Assembly (NCBI GenBank): GCA_963794605.1
Contig: CAWCEN010000002.1
Span: forward strand, 1,178,001-1,242,000
Reading direction: 5' to 3'
Source: VAXT01 sp963794605
GTDB lineage: Bacteria > Actinomycetota > Thermoleophilia > Gaiellales > Gaiellaceae
DNA length: 64,000 bases
Notes under the pieces: model-generated
What the model saw: the letters and a program-made list of their open reading frames with translations, nothing else
Told to the model about the DNA's origin: nothing
The model's database searches: none
Made by a program: the position numbers and the translations under genes
Shown here: one piece after another, positions 57,372 through 64,000 of the stretch
Position numbering within the stretch: position 1 is the first letter of the stretch
Layout of the letters: every line of letters starts with the position of its first letter

Positions 57372-58634
57372 ATGGATGTTCTGAGCTGGATCGGAGACGG
57401 TCTCTGGAACGCCTTCCGAATGGCGTGGGAGGTCGGCTGGGCGCTGATCCTCGGCTTCGCGCTGTCCGGGGTCGTGCAGGCCTGGATCCCGCGCTCGCGC
57501 ATTCAGAGCGCTCTCGGCGCGCGCGACCTGCGAACCGTGTCCCTCGCCACCGGCCTCGGCGCAGCCTCGTCGTCGTGCAGCTACGCGGCCGTCGCGATCG
57601 CGAAGTCGATGCTCCAGAAGGGCGCGAGCCTCGTCTCGGCGATGGCCTTCCAGTTCGCCTCGACGAACCTCGTCTTCGAGCTCGGGATCGTGATCTGGAT
57701 CTTCCTCGGCTGGGAGTTCACGCTCGCGGAGTTCCTCGGTGGGTTGATCCTGATCGCCTTCATGTGGGCGGGGATCCGGCTCTTCGTCACGCGCAGGCTC
57801 GAGGAGGAGGCGCGGAGGAATGCGCAGGAGGCGCAGACTGGGCACGAGCACTACTCGACCGGCTCCGAGGGCCTGACGTGGCGTCAGCGGTTGACCTCGG
57901 TCGACGCGTGGACCGACGTCGCCTACAACTTCCGCGGCGACTGGGCGATGCTCTGGAAGGAGATCGGAGCGGGGTTCCTGATCGCCGGCTTCGTCGCGCT
58001 CCTGCCGATGAGCTTCTTCAACGCGCTCTTCCTCACAGACGCGCCCGCCTGGATCCGGATCCCCGAGAACGTGATCGTCGGGCCGTTGGTCGCCGTGCTC
58101 TCGTTCGTGTGCTCGATCGGCAACGCGCCGCTGGCGGCTGTGCTCTGGGCGGGTGGGATCTCGTTTTCGGGCGTGATCGCGTTCATCTACGCCGACCTGC
58201 TCGTGATCCCGATCCTGCTCATCTACCGGAAGTACTACGGGACGAGGCTCGCGGTCCTCTTCTCGTCGATCATGCTCGGCTCGATCGTGCTCGCGGCGTT
58301 GCTCGTCAGCGCGATCTTCGGGCTCGCCGGGCTGATCCCGTCCGAGCGACCCGACGTGGACTCGATCACCGAGCGGGCGATCGGCTGGAACTACACGACC
58401 TTCTTGAACATCGCTTTCTTCGGGGTCGCGGCTGTGCTGGTCGGGCTGACGCTGCGGCGCGGCGTGCGCGACCCGGTGTGCGGGATGACCGTCAATCGCA
58501 AGACCGGAATGCAAAGCGAGTGGAACGGCACGACCTACTACTTCTGCGGCCCCGGCTGCAAGGCGCGCTTCGAGGCCGACCCGGCTCGGTACCTCGCGGG
58601 CGCGCAGCCGCGTGAGCATGCGCATCAGCACTAG
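57372..58634 (+). CDS. Permease (DUF318/ArsP-like) fused to a C-terminal YHS domain
   Basis: 420 residues. About eight helices. LGAASSSCSYAAVAIAKSML (SCSY motif), QFASTNLVFELGIVIW and VCSIGNAPLAAVLWAGGISF are permease signatures of the DUF318 family that includes arsenical exporters. Residues ~370-415 (RDPVCGMTVNRKTG, YYFCGPGCKARFEADPARYL) are a YHS metal-binding domain, and the tail ends in EHAHQH. Suggests metal or metalloid export. ATG six bases after TAGGCT (57360-57365), leaderless. Follows the CGNR gene closely. Confidence 0.85.
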   Translation: MDVLSWIGDGLWNAFRMAWEVGWALILGFALSGVVQAWIPRSRIQSALGARDLRTVSLATGLGAASSSCSYAAVAIAKSMLQKGASLVSAMAFQFASTNLVFELGIVIWIFLGWEFTLAEFLGGLILIAFMWAGIRLFVTRRLEEEARRNAQEAQTGHEHYSTGSEGLTWRQRLTSVDAWTDVAYNFRGDWAMLWKEIGAGFLIAGFVALLPMSFFNALFLTDAPAWIRIPENVIVGPLVAVLSFVCSIGNAPLAAVLWAGGISFSGVIAFIYADLLVIPILLIYRKYYGTRLAVLFSSIMLGSIVLAALLVSAIFGLAGLIPSERPDVDSITERAIGWNYTTFLNIAFFGVAAVLVGLTLRRGVRDPVCGMTVNRKTGMQSEWNGTTYYFCGPGCKARFEADPARYLAGAQPREHAHQH

Positions 58635-59589
58635 CCTGGCCGCGGTCGTCGTTGCATCCGTCCTGCTCGCCCCCTCCGCGGGAGCGCCGTCCGGGAAAAT
58701 CGTCGTGCCGTCGGGCTTCGGCGTGTCGACGTTCGCGTCCGGCCTCGACAACCCGACTGCGATGGCGTGGGGCCTGGACGGCCGCCTCATGTGACGGAGG
58801 ACACGGGGCTGCTCGTGGTCGCGAAGCGCGGGTCGCGCAAGCCGGTCGTCGTTGCGCGCGGCCTGCGCACGCCGCTCGGGCTCGTCTGGCGTGTCCGGAC
58901 GTTGTTCGTCTCGGAGCAGGGACGGCTCAGCGATCAGCACGACCGAGTCGGCCTGCGCTACCGATGGGCGGCGGTTCCGAGCTTGTCCTGCCCGTTGACC
59001 GACACGTACAGACGGGTTCGTGCCGGGCTGGAAGGCGAGCCCGTACTGGGCGTCTGCGTCGAGCCCCGCGACACGACGGTCCTGTCCCGTTCAGGCCGAA
59101 CGGACAGGTCAGGATCGTGGCGCGGACTCCGCGGGTCCTGCTCGACGCAGACCGGCACACGTCGAGTCCGTTGCGGCCAGGTACAGGCCGCCCATCGGGA
59201 CCGAGGCCGACTCGGTCCTGCTGGTCCGGCCCGGCGCCTTCTACGGCTGGCCGCGCTGCTGGCCGAGCTATCGGAAGCGCGTGCTCGCCGGGCGCTGCCG
59301 CGGTGTGACGCCTCCGATCGCGTACCTCGAGCCGCACTCGTCCGCGGACGGGATCGCGTTCTGGCGCGGCGACCTCTTCGTCGCGCTCTGGGGCCAGTAC
59401 CTGAGTGACCGGCACGGCCGCAGGCTCGTGCGCATCGACCTCGGCCCGGGTGGCCGCGCGAGGGCGGTGACGACCTTCGCGCGGGGCTTCGATCATCCGC
59501 TCGCGCTGACCGTCGACCCGAAGGGCGGGCTGCTCGTGGCGGACTGGGGTCGCGGCGTGATCTACCGCATTCAGTCGGGCGGCCGCTGA
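58612..59589 (+). pseudogene. Degraded secreted beta-propeller (sorbosone/glucose dehydrogenase-like)
   Basis: Fragments in several frames: a signal peptide and SGFGVSTFASGLDNPTAMAW (58612-58790), then VTEDTGLLVVAKRGSRKPV and LFVSEQGRLS in another frame (a base is missing near 58789), then after a ~160-base inverted segment FRPNGQVRIVAR, and finally PIGTEADSVLLVRPGAFYGW with LVRIDLGPGGRARAVTTFAR and GLLVADWGRGVIYRI (59190-59589). These are blades of an NHL/sorbosone-dehydrogenase-type propeller. The minus strand at 58930-59094 encodes a related blade (RLYVSVNGQDKLG), so part of the gene is inverted and duplicated. Not functional as read. Confidence 0.7.
58925..59260. repeat. Imperfect inverted duplication centred near 59094
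   Basis: The centre CCTGTCCcGTTCAGGCCGAACgGACAGG is palindromic in its core. Reading outward both ways, each arm contains CTCGACGCAGAC, and farther out CCGCCCATCGG and GGCCGACTCGGTC, i.e. two diverged copies of one stretch of the propeller gene facing opposite ways. Confidence 0.6.
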
Positions 59590-59981
59590 CGGAGACGCTT
59601 CGTTGCCGAGCGGCGACGCTTCTGCTCGAGCCTCCGCTCGACGGCAGCCTTGCTCGGCTTCGTTGCGACACGTCGTCGCTCGACGCGCAGGGCTTCCCGT
59701 AACGCGTCCGCGACTCGCTCGACCGCCAGCTCGCGGTTTCGGGCCTGGCTGCGCTCGTCCTGCGCGATCGCTCGCAGCACTGAGCCCGCTTTGTTCACGA
59801 CCCGGTGCTTCTGCCGGTCGGTGAGTGATGACGATGCTTCGACGTCGAAGAGCGCCTCGACGCGCGTCTCCGATTTCTGCGCATGCTGGCCGCCGGGGCC
59901 GCTCGAGCGCGAGTAGCGAAAGTCGATCTCCGAGAGCGGGATGGAGACAGACCGCGTGACGCGAATAGACTCGCGCTCCAT
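59571..59981 (-). CDS. arfB: Alternative ribosome-rescue factor ArfB (RF-1 domain)
   Basis: 136 residues. RSSGPGGQHAQKSETRVEALF carries the GGQ peptidyl-tRNA hydrolysis motif of release factors; IPLSEIDFRYS before it and the basic C-terminal tail (RRLEQKRRRSATKRLRQRPP) are as in ArfB/YaeJ, whose tail enters the mRNA channel of stalled ribosomes. The ATG at 59981 lies in CCATGG and overlaps, on the opposite strand, the ATG at 59980 of the HAD gene. The 3' end overlaps the convergent propeller pseudogene by 19 bases. Confidence 0.88.
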   Translation of the reverse strand: MERESIRVTRSVSIPLSEIDFRYSRSSGPGGQHAQKSETRVEALFDVEASSSLTDRQKHRVVNKAGSVLRAIAQDERSQARNRELAVERVADALREALRVERRRVATKPSKAAVERRLEQKRRRSATKRLRQRPPD

Positions 59982-60753
59982 GGCAGCCATTCTCCTGGAC
60001 ATCGACGGCGTCTTCCACGTCTCGGGCCGGCCGATCGAGGGCGCAGGCGAGGCGATCCGACGACTGCGGGACGACGGCCACCGGTTGCGCTTCATCACGA
60101 ACAGCACCACACGCTCGCGTGCCGACCTGGCCGAGGACCTGCGCGCGCTTGGGGTCGAGCTCGAGGACGAGGAGTTGGAGACCACGCCCCGCGCGGCGGC
60201 GCGCACGCTCTCCGGCAAGCGCGTGCTGGCGTTGACCATGGCCGCGATCCGCACGGAGCTGGAAGGCGTCGAGCTCGTCGGCGAGGAAGCGGACGCGGTC
60301 CTGATCGGCGGCGCGGACGAGACCGACGAGACGAATCGCGTCTTCAGCTACATGAACCTCGCTCGCGCGTTCGCCGAGCTCGAGGCGGGCGCCGAGCTCT
60401 ACTGCCTGCACAAGAACGCTTGGTGGCAGACCTCTCGCGGGCCGCTCCTCGATTCGGGCGCCTTCGTCGCCGGTCTCGAGTATGCGGCCGGCGTCGAGGC
60501 GACCGTGCTCGGGAAGCCGAGCCCCGCCTTCTTCGGGGCGGCGCTCGACGCGCTCGACGCTGATCCCGAGCTGACGTGGATGGTCGGCGACGACCTCGAG
60601 GCGGATATCGCCGGCGCCAAGGGCAGCGGTCTGCACACGATCCTCGTCCGCACCGGAAAGTTCCGCGAGGAGACACTCGACGAAGCTCTTGTCAAGCCCG
60701 ATGCGGTCGTCGACTCGATCGTCGACGTTCCCGGCTATCTCGCTGAGCTCTAG
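59980..60753 (+). CDS. HAD hydrolase, NagD/HDHD2-like family
   Basis: 257 residues. AAILLDIDGVFHVSGRPIEG is motif I (DxDG), FITNSTTRSRADLA motif II, KPSPAFFGAALDAL with the Lys motif, and WMVGDDLEADIAGAKGSG motif IV. Cap type II, as in phospholysine phosphohistidine phosphatase LHPP/HDHD2 and NagD. Substrate unknown. ATG 59980 is chosen over ATG 59941 because TAGACT (59966-59971) ends eight bases upstream and because MAAILLDIDG is the natural N-terminus. Next gene follows immediately. Confidence 0.88.
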   Translation: MAAILLDIDGVFHVSGRPIEGAGEAIRRLRDDGHRLRFITNSTTRSRADLAEDLRALGVELEDEELETTPRAAARTLSGKRVLALTMAAIRTELEGVELVGEEADAVLIGGADETDETNRVFSYMNLARAFAELEAGAELYCLHKNAWWQTSRGPLLDSGAFVAGLEYAAGVEATVLGKPSPAFFGAALDALDADPELTWMVGDDLEADIAGAKGSGLHTILVRTGKFREETLDEALVKPDAVVDSIVDVPGYLAEL

Positions 60754-61119
60754 ATGAGGGTTGGGGTCGACCTGATCGAGATCGAGCGGATCGAGCGCGC
60801 GCTCGAGCGCTACGCGGACTTCCGAGCGCGCTGCTTCACCGACGCGGAGCGCGAATACTGCGACAGCCGGGGGCGGCCCGCTCAGCACTACGCGGCGCGC
60901 TTCGCCGGCAAGGAGGCCGTCGGCAAGGCGCTCGGCTGCGGCGTCCGCTTCACCTGGCGCGAGATCGAGATCGTGGGCCGGCCGAAGCCGGGCGTGAAGC
61001 TCTCCGGGCGAACGAAGGCCTGGGCCGAGAAGGTGCGCGCGGGGGCGATCGATCTCTCGATGTCGCACTCGAAGGGCCTCGCGACGGCGGTCTGCCTGGT
61101 CGCCGACCAGGATGCGTGA
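60754..61119 (+). CDS. acpS: Holo-[acyl-carrier-protein] synthase
   Basis: 121 residues. VGVDLIEIERIERALERY (metal Asp), FAGKEAVGKALGCGVRF (metal Glu) and IDLSMSHSKGLATAVCLV are diagnostic of AcpS. It transfers 4'-phosphopantetheine from CoA to apo-ACP. ATG directly after the HAD stop; overlaps nnr by eight bases, the usual acpS-nnr-alr order. Confidence 0.96.
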   Translation: MRVGVDLIEIERIERALERYADFRARCFTDAEREYCDSRGRPAQHYAARFAGKEAVGKALGCGVRFTWREIEIVGRPKPGVKLSGRTKAWAEKVRAGAIDLSMSHSKGLATAVCLVADQDA

Positions 61120-62506
61120 GCCGCTCTACACCGCGGCCGAGATGCGGGCGGCGGAGGAGGCGTATCCCGGGACCGTCGAGGAGCTGATGGAGCGCGCAGG
61201 ACGGGCAGTCGCTCAGCACGCGCTCGAGGACTTCGGCGATGCGCGCGAGTTCACGGTCGTCTGCGGGGGCGGCTCGAACGGCGGCGACGGTCGCGTGGCC
61301 GCGCGGGTGCTCGAGGAGGCCGGCCGCGACGTGCTCGTGATCGACGCGAAGCCGGAGGACGCGGACAAGGAGCTCGGCGATCCGGACGTCGTCATCGACG
61401 CGCTCTTCGGCACCGGCTTCGAAGGCGAGCCGCGGCCGGGCGCAGCGCGGCTGATCGACCAGATCAACGACCTGGGCGCGCCCGTGCTGAGCGTCGATCT
61501 TCCGTCGGGCGTGGACGCCTCGACGGGCGAGGTGGCGGGCGCGGCGGTGGATGCGGACCTGACCGTCACGTTCCACGGCGAGAAGGTCGGCCACTACGTG
61601 ACTCCGGGTGCGTTCCTCGCCGGTTACATCGAGGTCGCCGACATCGGGCTCGAGCCGGCCGAGACCGACAACGGGCGCGTTTCGCGGTCGATCCTCGACC
61701 GCGTTCCGCGGCGCAGCCCGGAGGGCAACAAGTACACGTCCGGACACGTCGTCGTCGTCGGCGGCTCGCGCGGGATGACCGGCGCGCCCTGCCTGTCGGC
61801 TCTCGGCGCGTTCCGCTCCGACGCGGGCTACGTGACGCTGGCCGGGCCCGAGCCTGCCCTGCACGTGTTCGAGCAGTGGGTGCTCGAGGCGGTCAAGCGG
61901 CCGCTGCCCACGGACGGTGACGGGCTCGTGACCGAGGGCGCTGCGGGCACGGTCCTCGAGCTGGTCGAGAAGGCGGGCGCGCTCGCGATCGGCCCTGGGC
62001 TCGGGCGCAGCGAGGGCACGAAAGCGTTCGTGCGTCGTGTGCTCGCCGAGGCGGAGCTGCCGACGGTGGTCGACGGCGACGCGCTCTGGGCGCTCGAGCC
62101 CGCGGAGTGGCCCGCGCCGCGCGTCCTGACTCCGCATTCCGGCGAGCTGGCCCGGTTGATCGGCGAGGAGGCGTCGTGGGTGGACCTGCACCGGATGGAT
62201 GCCGTGCGCCGCGCCGTCGAGCGGTTCGGCTGTGTCGTCCTGCTCAAGGGCTCCGGGACGCTGATCGCCGCGCCCGGAGCGGGCGTGCTCGTGGACGGAG
62301 GCGATCCGAGCCTCGCGACGGCCGGGACCGGCGACGTCCTGACCGGCGTGATTGCCGCGTTCCTGGCCAAGGGCATGGAGGCGCGGCTGGCGGCGGCGGC
62401 GGGTGCGACGGCGCACCACTGGGCCGCGATCGAGGCCTCGCTCGATGCCGGGATGATCGCGAGCGACCTGCTCGATGCGCTGCCGAAGGTTCTCTCCGGC
62501 CGCTAA
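61112..62506 (+). CDS. nnr: Bifunctional NAD(P)H-hydrate epimerase / ADP-dependent dehydratase
   Basis: 464 residues. Epimerase half (YjeF_N): YTAAEMRAAEEAYPGTVEEL, VVCGGGSNGGDGRVAARVLE, VIDALFGTGFEGEPRPGAAR. Dehydratase half (YjeF_C, ~220-464): VVVVGGSRGMTGAPCLSALG, LTPHSGELARLIG, LKGSGTLIAAPGAG and ATAGTGDVLTGVIAAFLAKG, the ATP site. Repairs damaged nicotinamide cofactors. GTG start; stop overlaps alr as TAATG. Confidence 0.95.
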   Translation: MREPLYTAAEMRAAEEAYPGTVEELMERAGRAVAQHALEDFGDAREFTVVCGGGSNGGDGRVAARVLEEAGRDVLVIDAKPEDADKELGDPDVVIDALFGTGFEGEPRPGAARLIDQINDLGAPVLSVDLPSGVDASTGEVAGAAVDADLTVTFHGEKVGHYVTPGAFLAGYIEVADIGLEPAETDNGRVSRSILDRVPRRSPEGNKYTSGHVVVVGGSRGMTGAPCLSALGAFRSDAGYVTLAGPEPALHVFEQWVLEAVKRPLPTDGDGLVTEGAAGTVLELVEKAGALAIGPGLGRSEGTKAFVRRVLAEAELPTVVDGDALWALEPAEWPAPRVLTPHSGELARLIGEEASWVDLHRMDAVRRAVERFGCVVLLKGSGTLIAAPGAGVLVDGGDPSLATAGTGDVLTGVIAAFLAKGMEARLAAAAGATAHHWAAIEASLDAGMIASDLLDALPKVLSGR

Positions 62507-63525
62507 TGCATCGCTCCGAGATCACGATCGACCTCGGCGCGGTGCGGCGCAACGTTCGCCGGCTGAGGAGCGTCCTTGGGCGCGCACAGCTCTGGGCCGT
62601 CGTCAAGGCCGACGGCTATGGCCACGGAGCGGTCGACGTTGCGGGCGCGGCGCTCGGTGAGGGCGCGCTGGCGCTTTGCGTTGCGACCGTGCCCGAGGCG
62701 CTGCCGCTGCGGCGTGAGTTCCAGGGGGTGCGCATCCTCGTCCTGGGGCCGAGCACCGATCGCGACATTGCTCAGGCGCGTGACGCCGATCTCGACCTCG
62801 CCGTCTTCGACGAGCCGATCCCCGAAGGCGTTCGCGTCCACCTCAAGCTCGACACCGGCATGGGCCGCTGGGGCTTATCCGAACTTCCGGGGCGGCCGGT
62901 CAACGTCGTCGGGCTGATGAGCCACCTGGCGACCGCCGACTCCGACGCTGAGTTCGCGCGCAGCCAGATCGGGCGCTTCGAGGCTGCGACGGCCGGTTGG
63001 CCGAACGTGATCCGGCACATCGCGAACAGCGCCGCCGCGCTGAGGATCCCCGAGTCCCACCTCGACGCTGCCCGCTGCGGAGTCGCGCTCTACGGGATGT
63101 CGCCCTTCGGCGAGCCGCCTGCTGTGGACGCGCTCGAGCCCGTGCTCCGCTGGGAGAGCTACGTCGCGCAAGTCCGGCAGCTCGCGCCCGGCCGGAGCAC
63201 CGGGTACGGGCGGGTCTTCGTCGCGCGGGAACCGACCTGGATCGGCGTCGTGCCAGTGGGCTATGCGGACGGTTTTCGCCGGGACATGACCGGTACGCAG
63301 GTGCACGTCGAGGGCCGGCCGTGCCGCGTGGTCGGCGCTGTCTCGATGGATGCGCTCGCGATCGAGCTCGAGCGCGAGCTCCCCGTCGGAACTCCCGTCA
63401 CGCTGATCGGTCACGGCGTCCTGATCGAGGATCACGCGCGCGTGGCGGACACGCTGAACTACGAGCTCTCGACACGGATCAACTCGAGCCCCACGCGGTC
63501 GAGGCGCGTGGTCATCGATGCGTGA
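62506..63525 (+). CDS. alr: Alanine racemase
   Basis: 339 residues, slightly short for the family (about 360-380), the shortage being in the N-terminal barrel. ITIDLGAVRRNVRRL, VVKADGYGHGAVDVA (PLP Lys), HLKLDTGMGRWG, SRSTGYGRVF and VGAVSMDALAIEL are present. Produces D-alanine for peptidoglycan, complementing murI. ATG overlaps the nnr stop; its stop overlaps the cca ATG by eight bases. Confidence 0.94.
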   Translation: MHRSEITIDLGAVRRNVRRLRSVLGRAQLWAVVKADGYGHGAVDVAGAALGEGALALCVATVPEALPLRREFQGVRILVLGPSTDRDIAQARDADLDLAVFDEPIPEGVRVHLKLDTGMGRWGLSELPGRPVNVVGLMSHLATADSDAEFARSQIGRFEAATAGWPNVIRHIANSAAALRIPESHLDAARCGVALYGMSPFGEPPAVDALEPVLRWESYVAQVRQLAPGRSTGYGRVFVAREPTWIGVVPVGYADGFRRDMTGTQVHVEGRPCRVVGAVSMDALAIELERELPVGTPVTLIGHGVLIEDHARVADTLNYELSTRINSSPTRSRRVVIDA

Positions 63526-64000
63526 GCTGGCGAGCGAGCTGCTCGCGGGCCAGGAGGCCTGGGTCGTCGGCGGTGCGGTGCGGGACGAGCTGCTCGGGCG
63601 GCGAGCTCATCGATCTCGACATCTCCGTCCGGGAGCCGCAGGGGGCCGCGCGGGCTTACGCGAAGCGCTCAGGAGGAGCTCCCTTTCAGCTCTCCGAGCG
63701 CCACGGAGCCTGGCGCGTTGCGCTCGAAGGAGGGCACACGGTCGACTTCACGCCGTTCGCTGGGACGATCGAGGAGGACCTGGCCACGCGGGACTTCACT
63801 ATCAACGCGATCGCGATCCCGCTCGCGGGCGGGGAAGCGGTCGATCCGTTCGCGGGGCGAGCGGACCTCGACGCAAGGATGATCCGCGCCGTTGGGCAAC
63901 CGTCTTCACGGACGACCCGCTCCGACTAATGCGCGCAGTGCGTCTCGAGGACGAGCTCGGTTTCCAGCTCGAGCCCGAGACGGAGCGACTCGTGCGCGAG
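63518..64000 (+). pseudogene. cca: CCA tRNA nucleotidyltransferase, frameshifted, 3' end outside window
   Basis: Three frames carry one protein: MRELASELLAGQEAWVVGGAVRDELLGR (two parts, 63518-~63603), ELIDLDISVREPQGAARAYA through TRDFTINAIAIPLAGGEAVD (63604-~63896), then VFTDDPLRLMRAVRLEDELG to the window edge. GGAVRD, DLDI and RDFTINAIA are the class II nucleotidyltransferase signatures; RLMRAVRL follows. The joins need one extra or missing base near 63603 and 63903. Because adding CCA is essential, these are more likely sequence errors than real decay. Confidence 0.78.

Noticed and set aside
56250..58940. Very long minus-strand open frame (almost 900 codons) across the CGNR and permease genes
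   Set aside because: Arg/Asp/His-rich low-complexity translation with no domain, opposite to clearly coding genes; an artefact of GC-rich third positions.
58927..61068. 700-codon minus-strand open frame over the propeller, arfB and HAD genes
   Set aside because: Mirror of real genes; composition typical of antisense frames and no motif.
1..64000. tRNA, rRNA, CRISPR array or complete insertion sequence
   Set aside because: No TPsiC-type GGTTCRA segment in an acceptor context outside genes, no regularly spaced repeats, no transposase-like protein in any frame I read.

Overview
This is GC-rich (about 68-70 % by eye), gene-dense DNA. It uses GTG and TTG starts heavily, has 1-8 base stop/start overlaps, and has no gene-free stretch longer than 300 bases. 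Gene content and style point to an actinobacterium, most probably class Thermoleophilia (Gaiellales/Solirubrobacterales-like): the surface-protein family with an N-terminal LGGTSYAA segment at 43.4-43.9 kb, GuaB3 beside GuaA, the rplM-rpsI-glmM-glmS-acpS-nnr-alr order, and many apparently leaderless genes. The taxonomic placement is inference. I found no rRNA, tRNA, CRISPR array, phage, integron or recognisable insertion sequence.

Layout. 0-4.6 kb: 5' end of xseA, a membrane-anchored coiled-coil protein, and a coupled methyltransferase (MenG/UbiE type) plus polytopic membrane protein pair. 4.6-7.5 kb: a six-gene minus-strand cluster with MauE-like and MauD-like disulfide-maturation proteins, unknown membrane proteins and a Tat-exported 21-cysteine protein resembling the methylamine dehydrogenase light chain. 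It is the best candidate in the window for an undescribed system. 7.6-17.1 kb: proline dehydrogenase, a DUF4015-type glycosidase, Taq carboxypeptidase, a VOC protein flanked by two copies of a structured ~150-bp repeat, methyltransferase, FabL-type enoyl reductase, and DMT and DHA2 exporters. 17.2-25.2 kb: tyrosine/homogentisate catabolism (HPPD, FAH-family hydrolase, HmgA) interleaved with a CDF transporter, a DUF4394 protein, a broken PAP2/haloperoxidase gene and a flavin monooxygenase. 25.2-31.1 kb: HAD phosphatase, AlkA, GST, GNAT, hydrolase, DUF72 and a secreted protein. 31.2-43.2 kb: housekeeping run murI-rph-mgtC-rdgB-cupin, a BrkB-like protein, roadblock-like-orf-pyrE, HU, pyrF, DD-carboxypeptidase, PfkB kinase, guaB3-guaA. 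43.2-48.0 kb: a 123-bp inverted-repeat element, surface protein, phospholipase D-like protein coupled to a solute-binding protein, UDG-like protein and MFS. 48.1-52.2 kb: rplM, rpsI, glmM, glmS. 52.2-58.6 kb: double-ATPase/FtsX transporter, divergent CGNR regulator, permease-YHS fusion. 58.6-64.0 kb: a degraded beta-propeller gene containing an inverted duplication, arfB, a HAD gene, acpS, nnr, alr and a frameshifted cca that runs off the end.

How genes work together. Peptidoglycan and amino-sugar supply (murI, D,D-carboxypeptidase, glmM, glmS, alr), nucleotide metabolism (pyrE, pyrF, guaB3, guaA, rdgB), translation (rplM, rpsI, arfB, cca) and tyrosine degradation are the main coherent themes. 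Regulatory layout is unusual. At least 15 reading frames have a TANNNT box ending 6-8 bases before the start codon, which predicts leaderless mRNAs. Three housekeeping genes (guaB3, rplM, glmS) instead have an extended -10 box TGGTACNAT followed by a leader hairpin and T-tract. pyrF is preceded by a translated-looking duplicate of its own 5' end. Several single-base frameshifts, including two in the essential cca gene, suggest residual assembly indels, so broken genes here should be checked against reads.
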